Assembly (NCBI RefSeq): GCF_048773025.1
Contig: NC_133545.1
Location: 75,602,001-75,666,000, forward strand
Length of the DNA stretch: 64,000 nt
Reading direction: 5' to 3'
Origin: Camelus bactrianus
Lineage: Eukaryota; Chordata; Mammalia; Artiodactyla; Camelidae
Both the position numbers and the translations under genes were made by a program. Positions 10,353 to 21,454 of the stretch are shown in pieces. How positions within the stretch are numbered: the stretch's first letter is position 1; each line of letters begins with the position of its first letter. The notes beneath the pieces were generated by a model. The model did not search any database. It was not told the DNA's origin and was given only the letters and a program-made list of their open reading frames with translations.

Positions 10353-12399
10353 TTAAAAGAGAAAATTAAGTGATAAAAATGGAAGAAAAGGAGGGAGGGT
10401 AACAGATTAAAGGGCAAGCAGGTAAAAACGCAAGTGTAGAAATGTAGAAGTCTGAGAGGGGAAAAAAAGAAAGAACAAAAGAACTAGGAGAATGTTAGTA
10501 AAGTCAAGGGAAAAAGAATGCAAAAAGAAGACAAAGTAGATGATGACCAACTAGTGTAGTGAGGGCAGAGGGCAGTTATCAGTGGTTAAAGAGTAAACGG
10601 AAAATGACGAGCATGTGACATTGTTGTAGAAGAGATGAGAAAGGAAAGTGGCTGAGAGCAAAATAGAATTGCTACTCTGTTTTTAGATAATATAATCATG
10701 GCTGCTTTATAGTTTTCAGCTTTTCAGATTAAAAATTATGGACTGATCATTTAAGAAATTTAATGTATGTTTTCAGATACATTAAAACATGTATGTATAT
10801 TAAATTTAAACCTTGGGACAACTTTCCACTATCCAAGTCTGAACTAGTCATGGAATAAAACTTAGCTTTGACCCAAGTAATGCTTAAAAGAATTATGATT
10901 CAGTTTATTTTATTTTTTCTAAGTAAAGCAAGGCAGCCCAAAGTGGCTATAAACTAATAAAAAGATAGATTAACCCACAGGAGGAGCTATGATGTAGTTT
11001 GATTCTCCTCAGTCCTTAGCTACATTATGTATTTGGAATAAAGTAAGAATAACTATTTCTCTTTTCCTGATTAAAAGCATTTTATGCTTTAAATTATGTC
11101 CTCTAAGTGCTGATGTATAGATTTAATTTCTAAGATTTCCATAATTTCTAACAATAAAGAGCATGCATTTCTTTCATCTTAAAAAAAAGATCTAGTAAAT
11201 GGGATAAGGTGGACTTGAACCTATGTATTATTATCATTCTAAATCCAGTGATTTTTCACTCCAGCGCTGGCTGTCATCTAATTTCACTGTCTCTGGGGAT
11301 AGGATTATATTCAGATTGCCTATGGCTTGTTTTTCTTTTGAGCCTTCTTCTAAAATGGGATGGATTAGGAAACCCAGAAATTCCCTCCTTTCACATATTG
11401 GACTATTTGCTTGGCCCAACTAACCCAGAGACATGTGAGTGGGCCTTTTCTGACCCAGTTTTATTATCCAGCACAGTTTGCAATGACTAAGTCCACTCCT
11501 TCGATCTTTGAACCTTCTTTCCTGGTTTTAACAGTATCTAATCTATGCAAGAGGAATGTTTGGATTACATTTTTTCCTCATTTCTGTTATTTCAGACTCC
11601 CTTTGTTGTCCAGTTTCAGCCAATAGCAAGGGTTAATTTTTGAGCTATCTTGTTCTTTTGGGAACAGTTTTTCTCCAGATTGGATTTAACTTTTCACATA
11701 TGAATGTGTAGTGTTTATATATACCAGCTGGTAATTTATTCACCAGATCTTCAGATATATAGAGTAAATTTGATAGTTTTCTGCATTCCCCAAATATTGA
11801 TCAGTACTGGACAGTATGATACAACTCTGTTGTTCTACACTGGTGTCATGTGAATCGAGCAGATTATGATTGGAGCTCAGCCCTTGAAACCAAGAAGGAA
11901 GCTATCGGGCCCAGTTCATTTTTTCACCACAACTTCATAGTGTCGATCAGTAGAGTCTACCTCAGAAATTGCAAATAGATTACACTCCATATGCCAATTA
12001 TGAGCTAGTGGGTAGTGGCTGTCTGGATGCTCAAGGCAGAAGTCTGAGACATATTTATGCTGGTTGGAATGAGCTCTGTGATAGACTAGCAATGCCTATG
12101 TTTTGTGCTGAGGGGGCGGGTGGGACAGAAAAGGAGCTGCAGCACTAGTGGAGTGATTGTCTAACCCTGTTGAGAGAGAAGAAAATAGCCCTCAGTCCTT
12201 GCTCCTTGCTCAGAAAACTAAAAAAGTGGCCTTCCTACATCTTGATTTGATAAAATCTATCAGAAAGTTTAAAACTGTGTGTGTGTGTCTATGTATCTGA
12301 AAGTTATTAAGGCTTAAAACTATCAAAGAATATTGGGTGAATCCTTGGTGTTGCTCTAATTCTCAGAAGATTTGTTTCTGTTCAAGAATAGACTTAACT
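10353..12399. other. No recognised gene or repeat; purine-rich start
   Basis: The first 300 bp (10375-10660) are rich in A and G on the plus strand, with scattered GGAGGG and AAAGAAAG units but no clean tandem period. The remainder is ordinary AT-rich sequence. The open frames at 11209-11626 overlap one another and resemble no known protein. Confidence 0.45.
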
Positions 12400-12900
12400 T
12401 TTTGCTGAAAAGTTAAAAATTTCTCATAATCTCACTATCCAAGGATAAATACTATTAGCAGATGTTATCTTGTGAGCAGATTGTAAATATTTTCCCATTT
12501 GTTCAGTAGTTCTGAAAATAAAGTGTGAATGCATACTATTTCATTATATTGAAATAACTAAAACATGTAACTATTCCCTTCTTTTTGGGTGCCTGAGTGA
12601 TTTTCAATGATTTGCTGTTACAAATAATGTGACAAATATCTTTGAACATAAATCTTTGCTTTTATGTTTGACAATTTCTCTTGACTCCTAGAAATGGAAT
12701 TAGTGGAGTATTATAAATTAGCAGGCTCGTTACAGGTCGAAAGATTTCTTTCTTTTTTTTTTTTGGCTGTTTTATTTTTTCTATATATATATATGTATAT
12801 GTATAGTCAGTTTACAATGTTGTGTCAATTTCTGGTGCATAGCACTATCAATTTGCTCTCCTGCCAACTTCATTAGAGCTTGTATCTCTCAGAAAGCCAT
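12400..12900 (-). repeat. Old L1M LINE fragment, antisense, interrupted
   Basis: 'aataatgtgacaaatatctt' followed by 'tgaacataaatctttgcttt' and 'tgactcctagaaatggaatt' follow the reversed 3' region of old L1M (tgaacatctttgtacataaatctttg...ctagaagtggaattgctggg). A younger camelid L1 tail interrupts it at 12748-12846. Recognition is lost after about 12900. Confidence 0.55.
12748..12846 (-). repeat. Camelid-type L1 3' tail, antisense, severely truncated
   Basis: 'gtatagtcagtttacaatgt' followed by 'tgtgtcaatttctggtgcat' is the reversed extreme 3' end of the young camelid-type L1. Left of it lies a T-rich and TATA-rich stretch (about 12748-12800) that stands where the reversed poly-A tail should be. 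It sits inside an older L1M. No convincing target duplication was found. Confidence 0.75.
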
Positions 12901-13313
12901 GCACTGATGGTATACCTCCTTTTCTCATGCTCATCCCCTCCCTTCTCTGGTTCCCATAGTTTCCTGGGTGTAAGAATTTCGGAATGAATGTAGAGGGAGG
13001 TACCCAAGGAGAATGGGTGTTACTAACACTTAGTAACCATACATAACAAATTCATGGCAGAAGATAGTGCAGAGGTTTTTTATTGGTTCTGGTGCTAGAT
13101 TATTGGGTCCAGGGGCCAGGAAGAGTCAGGGCAGGGAGTTGGAAGGTGGGGAGAAAAATCTCTCTGTCTTTCCAAGTTTTTGGTATTATTTCAGTGGAAA
13201 CTACACTGGTGACTCTAGTTCAGATTCTCGGTTCAGTTCTACTGGCCCTGCTTCCTCCAAATTCTATGGTTGTACTCCAGGTTTTGTTTTATTTTATGTT
13301 TTAATGATTTAGC
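12901..13313. other. No recognised feature
   Basis: About 400 bp of mixed-composition DNA with no named repeat. Two overlapping open frames at 13067-13312 lack recognisable protein features and are taken as chance. Confidence 0.4.
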
Positions 13314-13344
13314 TGTGTGTGTGTGTATGTGTGTGTGTGTGTGT
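13314..13344. repeat. (TG)n microsatellite with one TATG interruption
   Basis: About 15 TG units with a single interruption near 13326. Confidence 0.95.
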
Positions 13345-14964
13345 CTCCACAGGGCTGCTATGAGAATCAACTGGATAACATATTGAATGTGAAAACAAGT
13401 TAAAAGTTAACAAATTTAGTGACTAAAGGTGTGTAATAATCCATAATCTGGAATATTTCACCATGAAACTGACCCACTAAGTCATGTGTGAGTTATAACA
13501 CATCTTATTAAAGATTCAAACAAGGTCATTCAAAGGACATGAACAGCACATTATTTTGCAGCAGTGAGGCAAGTGTGTGTAAAAATGTTCTTAATATTGT
13601 GTTGATTAATATGGATCATACAAAGATAATCACCAAACGATCTTAATGACTCTACAAGGAAGCAGCTAAGAAAGATATCAGTAAACATGTAAATTAAAAC
13701 ATTTGAAGGATGGCTTGGCAAAGGAAAATGTCTAATGCTGATGTGTCTTGAGTATCTCAGTGTGATTCTAAGTGATTTTCAGAAGTGATTCATTTCCGCA
13801 ATCATGCAAGAAAACAGGAATTTTATAGGACCCAGCGAGAAATTATTTTAATGGAAAACACCTTCTCCTGTGCCTTTAACACTGCAGAACAGGGAAGGCA
13901 TGTTGACTATGCCCTCCTAAAAGTAGACTCTTTCCAATTAGATTAATTTCAGCGAGGATATTTTAGTTAAAAGGTAATATGGGCTGAATCTGTGTGGAAC
14001 TTGTTATAACTCCATCTCACACGTGCTGGTGGTCAGTTGGTTTTGAATGTGTTAACCTCTCGATTTATGACTTACAAGTTCAGTTCTGGGTTCCAGTAGT
14101 TCTTCTTATTGATAACAATGTTGATTTCTTATCTTTATATGTGAAAGGATTAACAAGATGATAAATAGCTGCAATGTATTAAGAATACCTTGGAATCATT
14201 ACTCAGAAGGGCAGGTTATTTTGGCTAGATACTAGTATAACTTTGTGACAAACGGTGACAGGAGGGAAAGATAGTTTATACAGTTTTTGTAAATTTTTGG
14301 AATTAAGTCTTAATTCTTTGAAACATGCAGGAAACATGTTTGTCTTTCAAGGACTCTCCCTGCTCTTTTCCTAAAATCACCCATCATAGACCTAATTGAG
14401 GCTTAGAAGTAACAGGTTTAGAAGATGAAAATAGGCTACCCAGACGAAGTCCTCAGAAGACAAAATTTCTCCTTTCAACTCCTTTTATGGTTGTGGGTTT
14501 GTCCTAATTTCATTTGAGTCTATCAGAATATGAGCAGGACAAATAGCACACACATGAAAAGCAGTTCCAACAAGGGCAATATTGAAAGTAAACCAAAGAA
14601 AAGTTTTCCTTTTAGAAATAATACTGCAGTACTGCAATTCAGATGTTAAAAAGTAAAAACATTTATTTAAATTTGTGGCAATCTATGGAACTAGATATGC
14701 TAGCTCCAGAAAACAGGTGCAAAACAAGTAGCAATATTTTAAGTTATTTTTTAAAAATCTGTTTAAGCCACAGAAGATGTGGCTGAAGTTCTCCATGCAC
14801 AGCTCCTTTCTGATTGTTCAGATCAGAACAAGAAGCACATTGGCATAAAATTAAGGTGAAAGGAATGTGATCTTTCTCATTTTACTATCTCTCTACTACT
14901 TCTTGTCTGCCAGCAAAAGGCACTAATCTAAGATCCAGTAAGATCTCCCCTCAATTTCAACAAG
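13345..14964. other. AT-rich DNA without recognised features
   Basis: About 1.6 kb. No exon or named repeat was recognised and no long open frame is present on either strand. Confidence 0.45.
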
Positions 14965-15215
14965 AACTATGACTTAATGAGTGTTTACTGTGGTTTTAAG
15001 CAATGTATTAAGCCCCTTATGTATATGACATTGTTCATTTAATCCTCTCAGCAGTGTCTGGAGGAAGCTTGGCTCTCTTCATTTGACAGATGAGGAGGCT
15101 GAAGTAAAGACAGATCAAATAACTTGTGCAGAATTTTGCAACCTATGAGAGGTGGCATCACATCCAGTGCTCCTGCTCTTTACCAATCCACTCCACTCCC
15201 CTGCCTCCCTGTGTG
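14965..15215 (-). repeat. MIR SINE, antisense
   Basis: 'cattgttcatttaatcctct', 'tttgacagatgaggaggctg' and 'ataacttgtgcagaattttg' give the reversed MIR order. The distal part carries 'gtgctcctgctctttaccaa', the usual region near the tRNA-like head. Confidence 0.75.
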
Positions 15216-16234
15216 CGGCTGCTCTGTGAAGACTGTCACAGAGAGGGAAGAAATGAAAGTAGAATTGTTTATCAGTTATTCACAATAAACGTAGATAACA
15301 CAAAGCACCAAATAGTGAAATCTTACTCACACATTATAATGATCTTATCCAGTATCAAGCTTCACTAATAATTTCAAGGATACAAATAATTGCAGGGCAT
15401 AGGCAAAGCAGGGAGTGGTCTAGAATCTCCAACACAGTACCCCAGGTCCTTTCTTGTTGCACCAGGATACACTCTGGGCCAGGATAAACACAGAAGGTAT
15501 GTAAGTGATGTGTGCAGTTCATATGGCTTATAGAAAAGTAGAATGTCCATTTTATAATAGAGAGTTCCATAATTTATGTGACATTTTCTATTTCTGTCTC
15601 ATAAAGTTTAGATTCCAGGTATGTTTACCATAAGCAATCCTAGATAGTCCAGGCACATCCTACTAAAAGTATTCTATAGATAAGAACTCTTCTGCTAGTA
15701 AATACCATTCATTTATCAGAGGTCTGTCCTTAGCATGTTTACAAGGAGATTTGAACTAGTCACTTGCCCTCTTTCTTTCCAAAGCTCTTCATCTCCTTCT
15801 AGTCCACCCCACAACCATACACAATAAAGGAAGAGGATGGATTGCAAACCGGCTCCTGACCCATTTACTCCTTGCAAGCTTAGAGGAAGAAATGGTAGCT
15901 ACTGGTCTCTTTTCATAATCAACTACTGGCTTAGAATATGTCAGGCAAAGGAAAGGAAAAGGATAGGCTCTTACTTGTTGCCACCTGCAGATTCCATCCC
16001 CATCAGAGCAGTCAGATTGGTGGTCAGCATCAGTCAACAGAGTGAGACCCCAGGCGGTGCTAACCGGCTTCTTCTCTCACATGAATTGGGTGTTGTTAAA
16101 CCCAGCTTGACATAAAGGCCATGTTGTAGATTTTGCATCCCCACCTTGTTTGTCTTTGCCAGGATGTGCCTGATCTTCCAGTTGGCCTTTGCCCTTGGTT
16201 CTTCTCTGAATCCTCAATGTCCACAACAATTATT
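15216..16234. other. No recognised feature
   Basis: About 1 kb of DNA that is less AT-rich than average near 15780-16120. The overlapping open frames there run on both strands and match no family I recognise. Confidence 0.4.
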
Positions 16235-16990
16235 CTGGCTCAGATTTAGAAAGCACTTATGTGTCAGGTACTCCTCCAAGGTCTTTTTTTCCCCAAAGTG
16301 AACAGACACTTTATTGCTCAGAAGAAAAGTGCTCGACTGAGGAGCTTGTCAGCCAAGATGGCCAGTACAGACAGCCCCAGCTGTAGCTTTGGGCCACGTG
16401 GTCCTTTCTGGGAGACTTCTGCCATCCTGTCCTTGTTTCAGGTATGCTGGAACCAATTGCGTTTCTTTTCTGTCCTTGTACGTGGGCTTTTCCAGTTATT
16501 GTCATGGCAGTTGTCAACTGCCATGGCGCTGGCGGGCGTGTCACTTAGCATGCTATTGTGTTACAATGACCGTATAATGACGCTCAAGGTCCACTGGAAA
16601 TCAAATTCCCCACCATCTTGGGCTTCACAGGTTCTAAACAGTTCTTGTTTCTTCTCTTTGCCTCCTGATACTTAGGTAAGAGTAGTTTCTATTTAAGGGA
16701 GGGGCAGAGGTATGATCCTGGGGGCAATAGCCTTGGTAACCAGGACCCTGCTCCAAGGCTTCACTATTGTTTCTTTTTTTTTCAAAGTCTTTTTATATCA
16801 GCTCATTTAATCCTCAGAACAATCCTAAGGGGGAGATGCTATTATACCTATTTTATAGGTGAGGAAACTGAGGCACATAGCAGTAAGATAACTTGCTTAA
16901 GGTCCCATAGTCAGTCAGAGGTAGAGTGGGAATTGGAACCCAGGTGATCTGGCTTGAGTCCATGCTCTTCACCCATGTGCTCCTCCTGCC
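16235..16990 (-). repeat. MIR SINE, antisense, split by a retrocopy
   Basis: The left part (16235-16288) has 'gaaagcacttatgtgtcagg', the reversed MIR 3' end. The right part (16782-16990) resumes with 'atcagctcatttaatcctca', 'ttataggtgaggaaactgag' and 'taacttgcttaaggtcccat'. Removing the insert at 16289-16780 and one copy of the flanking repeat restores a continuous MIR, so the MIR was present first. Confidence 0.88.
16289..16780 (-). repeat. Processed retrocopy of an unidentified, LTR-like transcript
   Basis: Read on the minus strand, this 492-bp insert ends with AATAAA (complement at 16310-16315), then 19 nt, then an A run (T run at 16283-16290). It is bounded by 14-bp direct repeats at 16275-16288 and 16781-16794 (12 of 14 identical). 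Those are the marks of L1-driven retroposition of a polyadenylated RNA. The body has a TTAAATA box about 90 bp from its 5' end and a CAGTTGACAACTGCCATGAC block, which looks like a retroviral LTR but was not matched to a family. No open frame is recognised. It may be a retrocopied LTR-derived non-coding RNA; the source is unknown. Confidence 0.7.
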
Positions 16991-17377
16991 TTCTCTAAGA
17001 GAACTCAGCTCCATGTCCTTCACCTCTGGTAGAACCTTTCTAGGATGCTCCAAACGATGGTACGCTCTGCACTACAAACAGCGTTTACTCATAGAAATGC
17101 CATCTCCCATTGTTTTTAGTATCCTAGGGTCTTTGTTTATGACTATTTTGTATTTCCATCATAGCACCAGACAAGGCTTTCAAATTATGGATGAGATTGC
17201 CTGTTTTTTTGCCAGGAACCTTTTAACTTTTTTAACTTTTAATTTGACCCACTGGCCAGAGTAATTTCTTTTCTGCATTAAAAAGTGATTTAAAATATAA
17301 AATTCTCTCACTTATTAGAAAAAACAGACTTTAAAAAAGGATTATATTACAGTAGAGTTAGGATAGTTAAATGAATC
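16991..17377. other. No recognised feature
   Basis: About 390 bp. A 112-aa open frame (16926-17264) starts inside the MIR and has no recognisable content, so it was not called a gene. Confidence 0.4.
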
Positions 17378-17392
17378 CCTTCATCTCTTCTT

Positions 17393-17504
17393 TTTAAAAT
17401 TTTTTATATTTTTTAAATTTAAAAAAATTTTAATCATTTTTTAAATTGAAGTACAGTTGGTTACAATGTGTCAGTTTCTGGTGTATAGCACAAAGTCCCA
17501 GTCA
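17393..17504 (-). repeat. Camelid-type L1, 112-bp insertion with perfect target duplication
   Basis: 'attgaagtacagttggttac' followed by 'tgtcagtttctggtgtatag' is the reversed terminal part of the camelid-type L1, and the T/A-rich stretch at 17393-17440 is its decayed reversed tail. The 15-bp repeat ccttcatctcttctt occurs exactly at 17378-17392 and 17505-17519. The copy kept only about 65 bp of L1 body. Confidence 0.9.
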
Positions 17505-17519
17505 CCTTCATCTCTTCTT

Positions 17520-18649
17520 AATGTGGCACTTTATTTCTCCATTATATAAATGAAAGAGAGCTATATCACACAAAAGTTTATTTTTTCCTTTGATACCTGT
17601 TCATTTGCATTTAGTATAAATGGTAGATGGAGAATCAAAGTTATAACAAAAATGATGAACCATCAGTCACAGGGGCTTTCATACTTTATCCATGTGAAAA
17701 ATATCCTCTTAATTAGAATTTCCCTTTTGCTTTTTAAGAAACATAGATTTTCAGTAATAAGAAGAGGAAATTGCAGCTGATGAGTTTTTCAGGATCCCTA
17801 GCAGATGAATTTCTGTGTGGATTTTTTAAAGGATCTCGTGGAAGGAGAACATTGTTAAGCATTTAATAGAGTTTCTGAGGATCCTCTATATTCTGAGCAA
17901 AATGTGATTGTACCCCAATTTGAGGACAGGGAACTCTGAAATGAAACACAGCTGTCCTGATATTTTTAAGAAAATTGTAAGGGAGACACTATGTGCAATC
18001 AATTAAATTGTTCTTTTTCCCCCTTTCAGAAGACAGAAGCAAATTGTAAATGTAGAGTTGCTGCTGAGAATGTAAATTGGCTAGAGTATCTGTTTATGCT
18101 GTTAGATTTATGCATAAACTGTAGATGGCACAAAGTCTTATAGACCTTAGCAGCTAAGCAGTGATCCAAAACAGGCTCGTTGCATTCAATTTCATGCTGC
18201 CTACCAGCAGTCTTAACAGTTCAGTTTTGAGGGTTGAACTCTCTTACTGATTTGAAAAGAACTTTGACAAATTCAGTTAATGTTGCCATCTAAAATTTTT
18301 ATCCACCATTTCAAATGAGTGTGTTTCCAACATTTAATAATGGCATTGCTCAGAATGTGTTTGGATTTAATGGTCATTAGCATTCATTCATGGGTCAGTC
18401 TGAGAAGAAAACAAATTGCCCCGTATTGTTACACCACCAGTAAATGTTAACTCCGTTAGCATATAATTGAGATCATGATGAAAAACAAGGAGTACAGAAA
18501 TTGATTTAAGAGCATAACTTTTTATTCAACAACTAGTGTCAGTTTGAGTGGAGCCAAGAAATTGGAAATTGTAACAGAAAAGTGGGAGAATAAATTTTTA
18601 ATCCTTTATCAAGGACACTTGCTTACTCTTACAACTATTAATAACTGTT
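17520..18649. other. AT-rich DNA without recognised features
   Basis: About 1.1 kb. No repeat, exon or RNA gene was recognised. Confidence 0.45.
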
Positions 18650-18790
18650 CAACAACAAATATTTGTTGAGCACATTCTGCTTGTGATGCCTGTACTAGGT
18701 GCTAACAACAAAATAGTTATGATAAAATTTCTGACTTGAGAACTTGATTGAGTGGCTGTCAGTCTTAACTATTCTGTGAATGATACTTGA
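18650..18790 (-). repeat. L2 LINE fragment, antisense
   Basis: 'caacaacaaatatttgttga' followed by 'gcacattctgcttgtgatgc' and a 'ctgtactaggtgctaacaac' block match the reversed L2 3' terminus (cattcaacaaatatttattgagcacctactatgtgccaggcact). Confidence 0.65.
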
Positions 18791-18979
18791 TTTTTTTTCT
18801 TAATACCAAAGTGGCAGATGGATTCCCTATCTCCAAATGCTATTTTGAAATTCCTACTAAGAAAATAATAAGTTATCGTATCAGATTGGATACTACAGAC
18901 TTTGATTCATTCATTGTTTCTTTCCTTCCCACTTCTTCCAGAAATTCTGAAAATTAAGAAAAGTACATAATATGGAAGA

Positions 18980-19153
18980 CAATGGTGAAAAATTGATAAA
19001 CCACGGCTATACCCTCACCCCAACCCCGATATAATATTGTCCTAATGTTACTTTCCAGTTCTTGACTCCCTAAGTACATATTTTCACATGCATATAATCA
19101 TAAAACAATTCCATTTTCTAGCCTGATTTTTTCATTTAATGTGATACATAAAT
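18980..19153 (-). repeat. Old L1M LINE, antisense, left part of a nested locus
   Basis: 'ttcacatgcatataatcata' and 'tttcatttaatgtgatacat' follow the reversed old L1M pattern (tgcttttttcacttaacaatatatcatgaac). The expected next block, 'gggctgcataatattccatt', is found only at about 20690, after younger insertions. Confidence 0.5.
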
Positions 19154-19370
19154 ATATTTTTAATTAGTAAGTTTTTTAGGACAGTTTTAGGTTTACAGGA
19201 GAAATGGGCAAAAGTATAGGGAATTCGCATATGACCCTCTCCCTCTGCCCAGTTTCCCCTATTGATATCTTGCATTAGTATGGAACACTTGTTAAAATTG
19301 ATGGGCCAATGCTAATACATTGTTGTTAAAGTCCAAAGTATACATTGGGGTTCACTCTTTGTACATTTGT
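19154..19370 (-). repeat. L1 LINE 3' segment of a second twin-primed copy
   Basis: Reversed L1 3' UTR of placental L1MA/L1MB grade: 'aggacagttttaggtttaca' is the complement of the tgtaaacctaaaactgctct terminus, and 'aatacattgttgttaaagtc' lies further in. The tail end is at 19154. On the minus strand this is the sense 3' part; its inverted partner follows at 19371. Confidence 0.82.
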
Positions 19371-19752
19371 TCTTCAGTTGGTGAATGGATAAACTGTGGT
19401 ATATCCAGCATATTATTCAATAATAAAAAGAAATGTGCTATCGAGCTAAGAAAAGACATGAAGGAACTTTGAATGCATATTGCTGAGTCAAAGAAGTCAA
19501 TCTGAAAAGGCTTCACGCCATGGGAGTCCAAATATATGACATTCCAGAAAAGACAAAACTATGGACACAGGAAACAAAATCAGAGGTTGCCAGGGGTTAG
19601 GTAGGAGGAAGAGATGAGTAGGTGGAGCACAGAGTTTTGTAAGGCAGCAAAGCTATTCTTATTCTGTATGATACCATAAGAGTAGATACATGTCATTAAA
19701 AATTTATCAAAACCCATAGACATAAATATTTTTATACTTCTAGATAATTGTA
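19371..19752 (+). repeat. L1 LINE, inverted 5' segment of the second twin-primed copy
   Basis: Sense on the plus strand: 'ggtgaatggataaactgtgg', 'tatatgacattccagaaaag' and 'ggttgccaggggttaggtag' are the end of L1 ORF2 and start of the 3' UTR. It is head to head with 19154-19370. The L1 position at its right edge ('tatcaaaacccatagacata') is just upstream of where the other segment begins, as twin priming predicts. The reading frame is decayed. Confidence 0.82.
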
Positions 19753-20649
19753 TAGCATTCTTGGTTGAAAACAACAGAAATGTAGCTCATTTAAGTAGGA
19801 AAAGAATTATTAAGGGACATTAGCTTCTAGAATTTCTAGGAGGGCTATGGTTGACTAGCGAGCCCAAAGCAAGGGCCCAGTCAGGTCTCCAGCATGAGGA
19901 GGAAGCCACCATGTACTGGATGCTGAAGCTTGTGCTGGAGACAGGCTGGCATGGGTCAGTAGATACCTCTCATCTTGGGTTGCATTGTGGCCCCCCAAAA
20001 GAGAGGTTGAAGTCCTAACCCCTAACATTTCCAAATGATGTCCTTTAGAACATGACCTCATCTGGAAATAGTTGCAGACGTAACTAGTGAAGATGAGGTC
20101 ATACTGGAGTATGGTGGGCCCTTAATCCAAAATGACTGATAGCAATATACTTATGAGAGGAAGGAGATGCACAGGGAAAGAGATGGCCATGTGGTGATGA
20201 AAGCTAGAAGAACGAAAGAATGATTTTCCTCTACAGGTTTCAGGGGAGGCATGGTCCTGCCAGCACTTTGATTTTGGACTTTTGTCTCCAGAACCATGAG
20301 ATAATACATTTCTGTTGTTTTAAGCCACCTAGTTTGTGGGACTTTGTTACAGCAGCCCTAGCAAACTAACATATTACCTACCACTGTGTCATCTACTTAC
20401 TGCTCTCACTGTCTCCAGAGAGAAACCTTCCCTGACCTTTCTTTCTGACTTACCAGCTCCTCTTTAAAGCATGGCAGGAGCATCTGAGCAGTGAATCCTA
20501 GGACACATGTCCGTGCCCCAGCTACAGGGAAGGCTGGGAAAATGAAGATCTGGCATCTTCTGCTTTCTGTAGGCTCTCATTGCAACTCATGAGATATGGA
20601 ATTCTCCCAACCTTAGGAAGGATGCCAGGCAACCGAAAGGAATGACAAA
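19753..20649. repeat. Unnamed dispersed repeat split by the MLT1 LTR (tentative)
   Basis: The left part ('ttggttgaaaacaacagaaa', 'gtaggaaaagaattattaag') and the right part after the LTR ('tacagggaaggctgggaaaa', 'aggatgccaggcaaccgaaa') both recall one mammalian interspersed repeat whose name I cannot give. If so, they are two halves of one copy opened by the LTR at 19976-20371. Confidence 0.3.
19976..20371 (+). mobile_element. MLT1-class MaLR (ERVL) solo LTR (fossil)
   Basis: Diagnostic blocks are present in order: 'gttgaagtcctaacccctaa', 'gaacatgacctcatctggaa', 'agatgaggtcatactggagt', 'ccagaaccatgagataatac' and 'cagcagccctagcaaactaa'. They match older MLT1 LTRs (MLT1C to MLT1F grade). The end at CTAACA is clear, the start less so, and no target duplication was confirmed. 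It is old and non-coding with no internal region. Confidence 0.86.
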
Positions 20650-21140
20650 TGTGTGATATAATTGACTTTATAATTGTGAATTTTAAGGGCTGCATAATAT
20701 TCCATTATGTTGATGCCATTTCTAGAAAGCTTTTTCTGTTTATTGCAGGCAGAGTAATTTCCAGATTGCTATTATTTTACATGGTGATATATCTATGCCC
20801 ATAAGTTTCTGGTTCTGTTGAGCCATGTCTTAAACAAAATGTTACAGCATTCATGACTCCAAGTACATATTCATAGATTTCTTTTCAAAAACATCTTCTC
20901 AGTTTATAACTTCACAGGTAGTATATATATATATTTGTTTGTTTCATCATAATCCTAGTAAGTGATTTTTTAAAAATTTCTTTGTATTTAATTGGTAAAT
21001 ACCTTAAGGTTGATTTGATTTGCATTTACTTGACCTTTAGAAAGAATAAATATTTTCCACATTGAGTTTTTATGTTGCATTTCTTCTGGTCTGATTTTAT
21101 GGGGGCCTTGCTATTTTTTGAAGGATATATTTAAACAAGC
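20650..21140 (-). repeat. Old L1M LINE, antisense, right part of the nested locus
   Basis: 'ggctgcataatattccatta' and 'ttattgcaggcagagtaatt' continue the reversed old L1M order that was interrupted at about 19153. The match weakens after about 20830, and the rest (to about 21140) is included only because 'gatttgatttgcatttactt' fits the same reversed ORF2 region. Confidence 0.45.
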
Positions 21141-21454
21141 ACTTTTTAGATATTAGTCTTGAGAGGTGTTAGGTTGCTACCAGTAGTTTTGCTGAGGATC
21201 AACCAAATTGTATATGAAATATCAAAGAAAGCAATCCTTTATTTCCAAGTTACATGAATTAAAATAGACAAGGAAGTTGTGTCCTATCCTATGGCATGCC
21301 TAATATACCATACCACACTTGGCAGTGCCTGCCCCAGGGCAGGTGTGCTGAGATGCTCAATAAAATGTCAGTAACAGGTAACTTTCATGTTATTTTTATG
21401 TTGTGGGTATTTCCTATTGTTCTTAAGATAAGTAAAATAAAAACTTCACTTACC

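Noticed and set aside
16259-16675. 138-aa plus-strand open frame
   Set aside because: It runs antisense through the retrocopy at 16289-16780 and starts inside the split MIR; nothing in it resembles a protein family.
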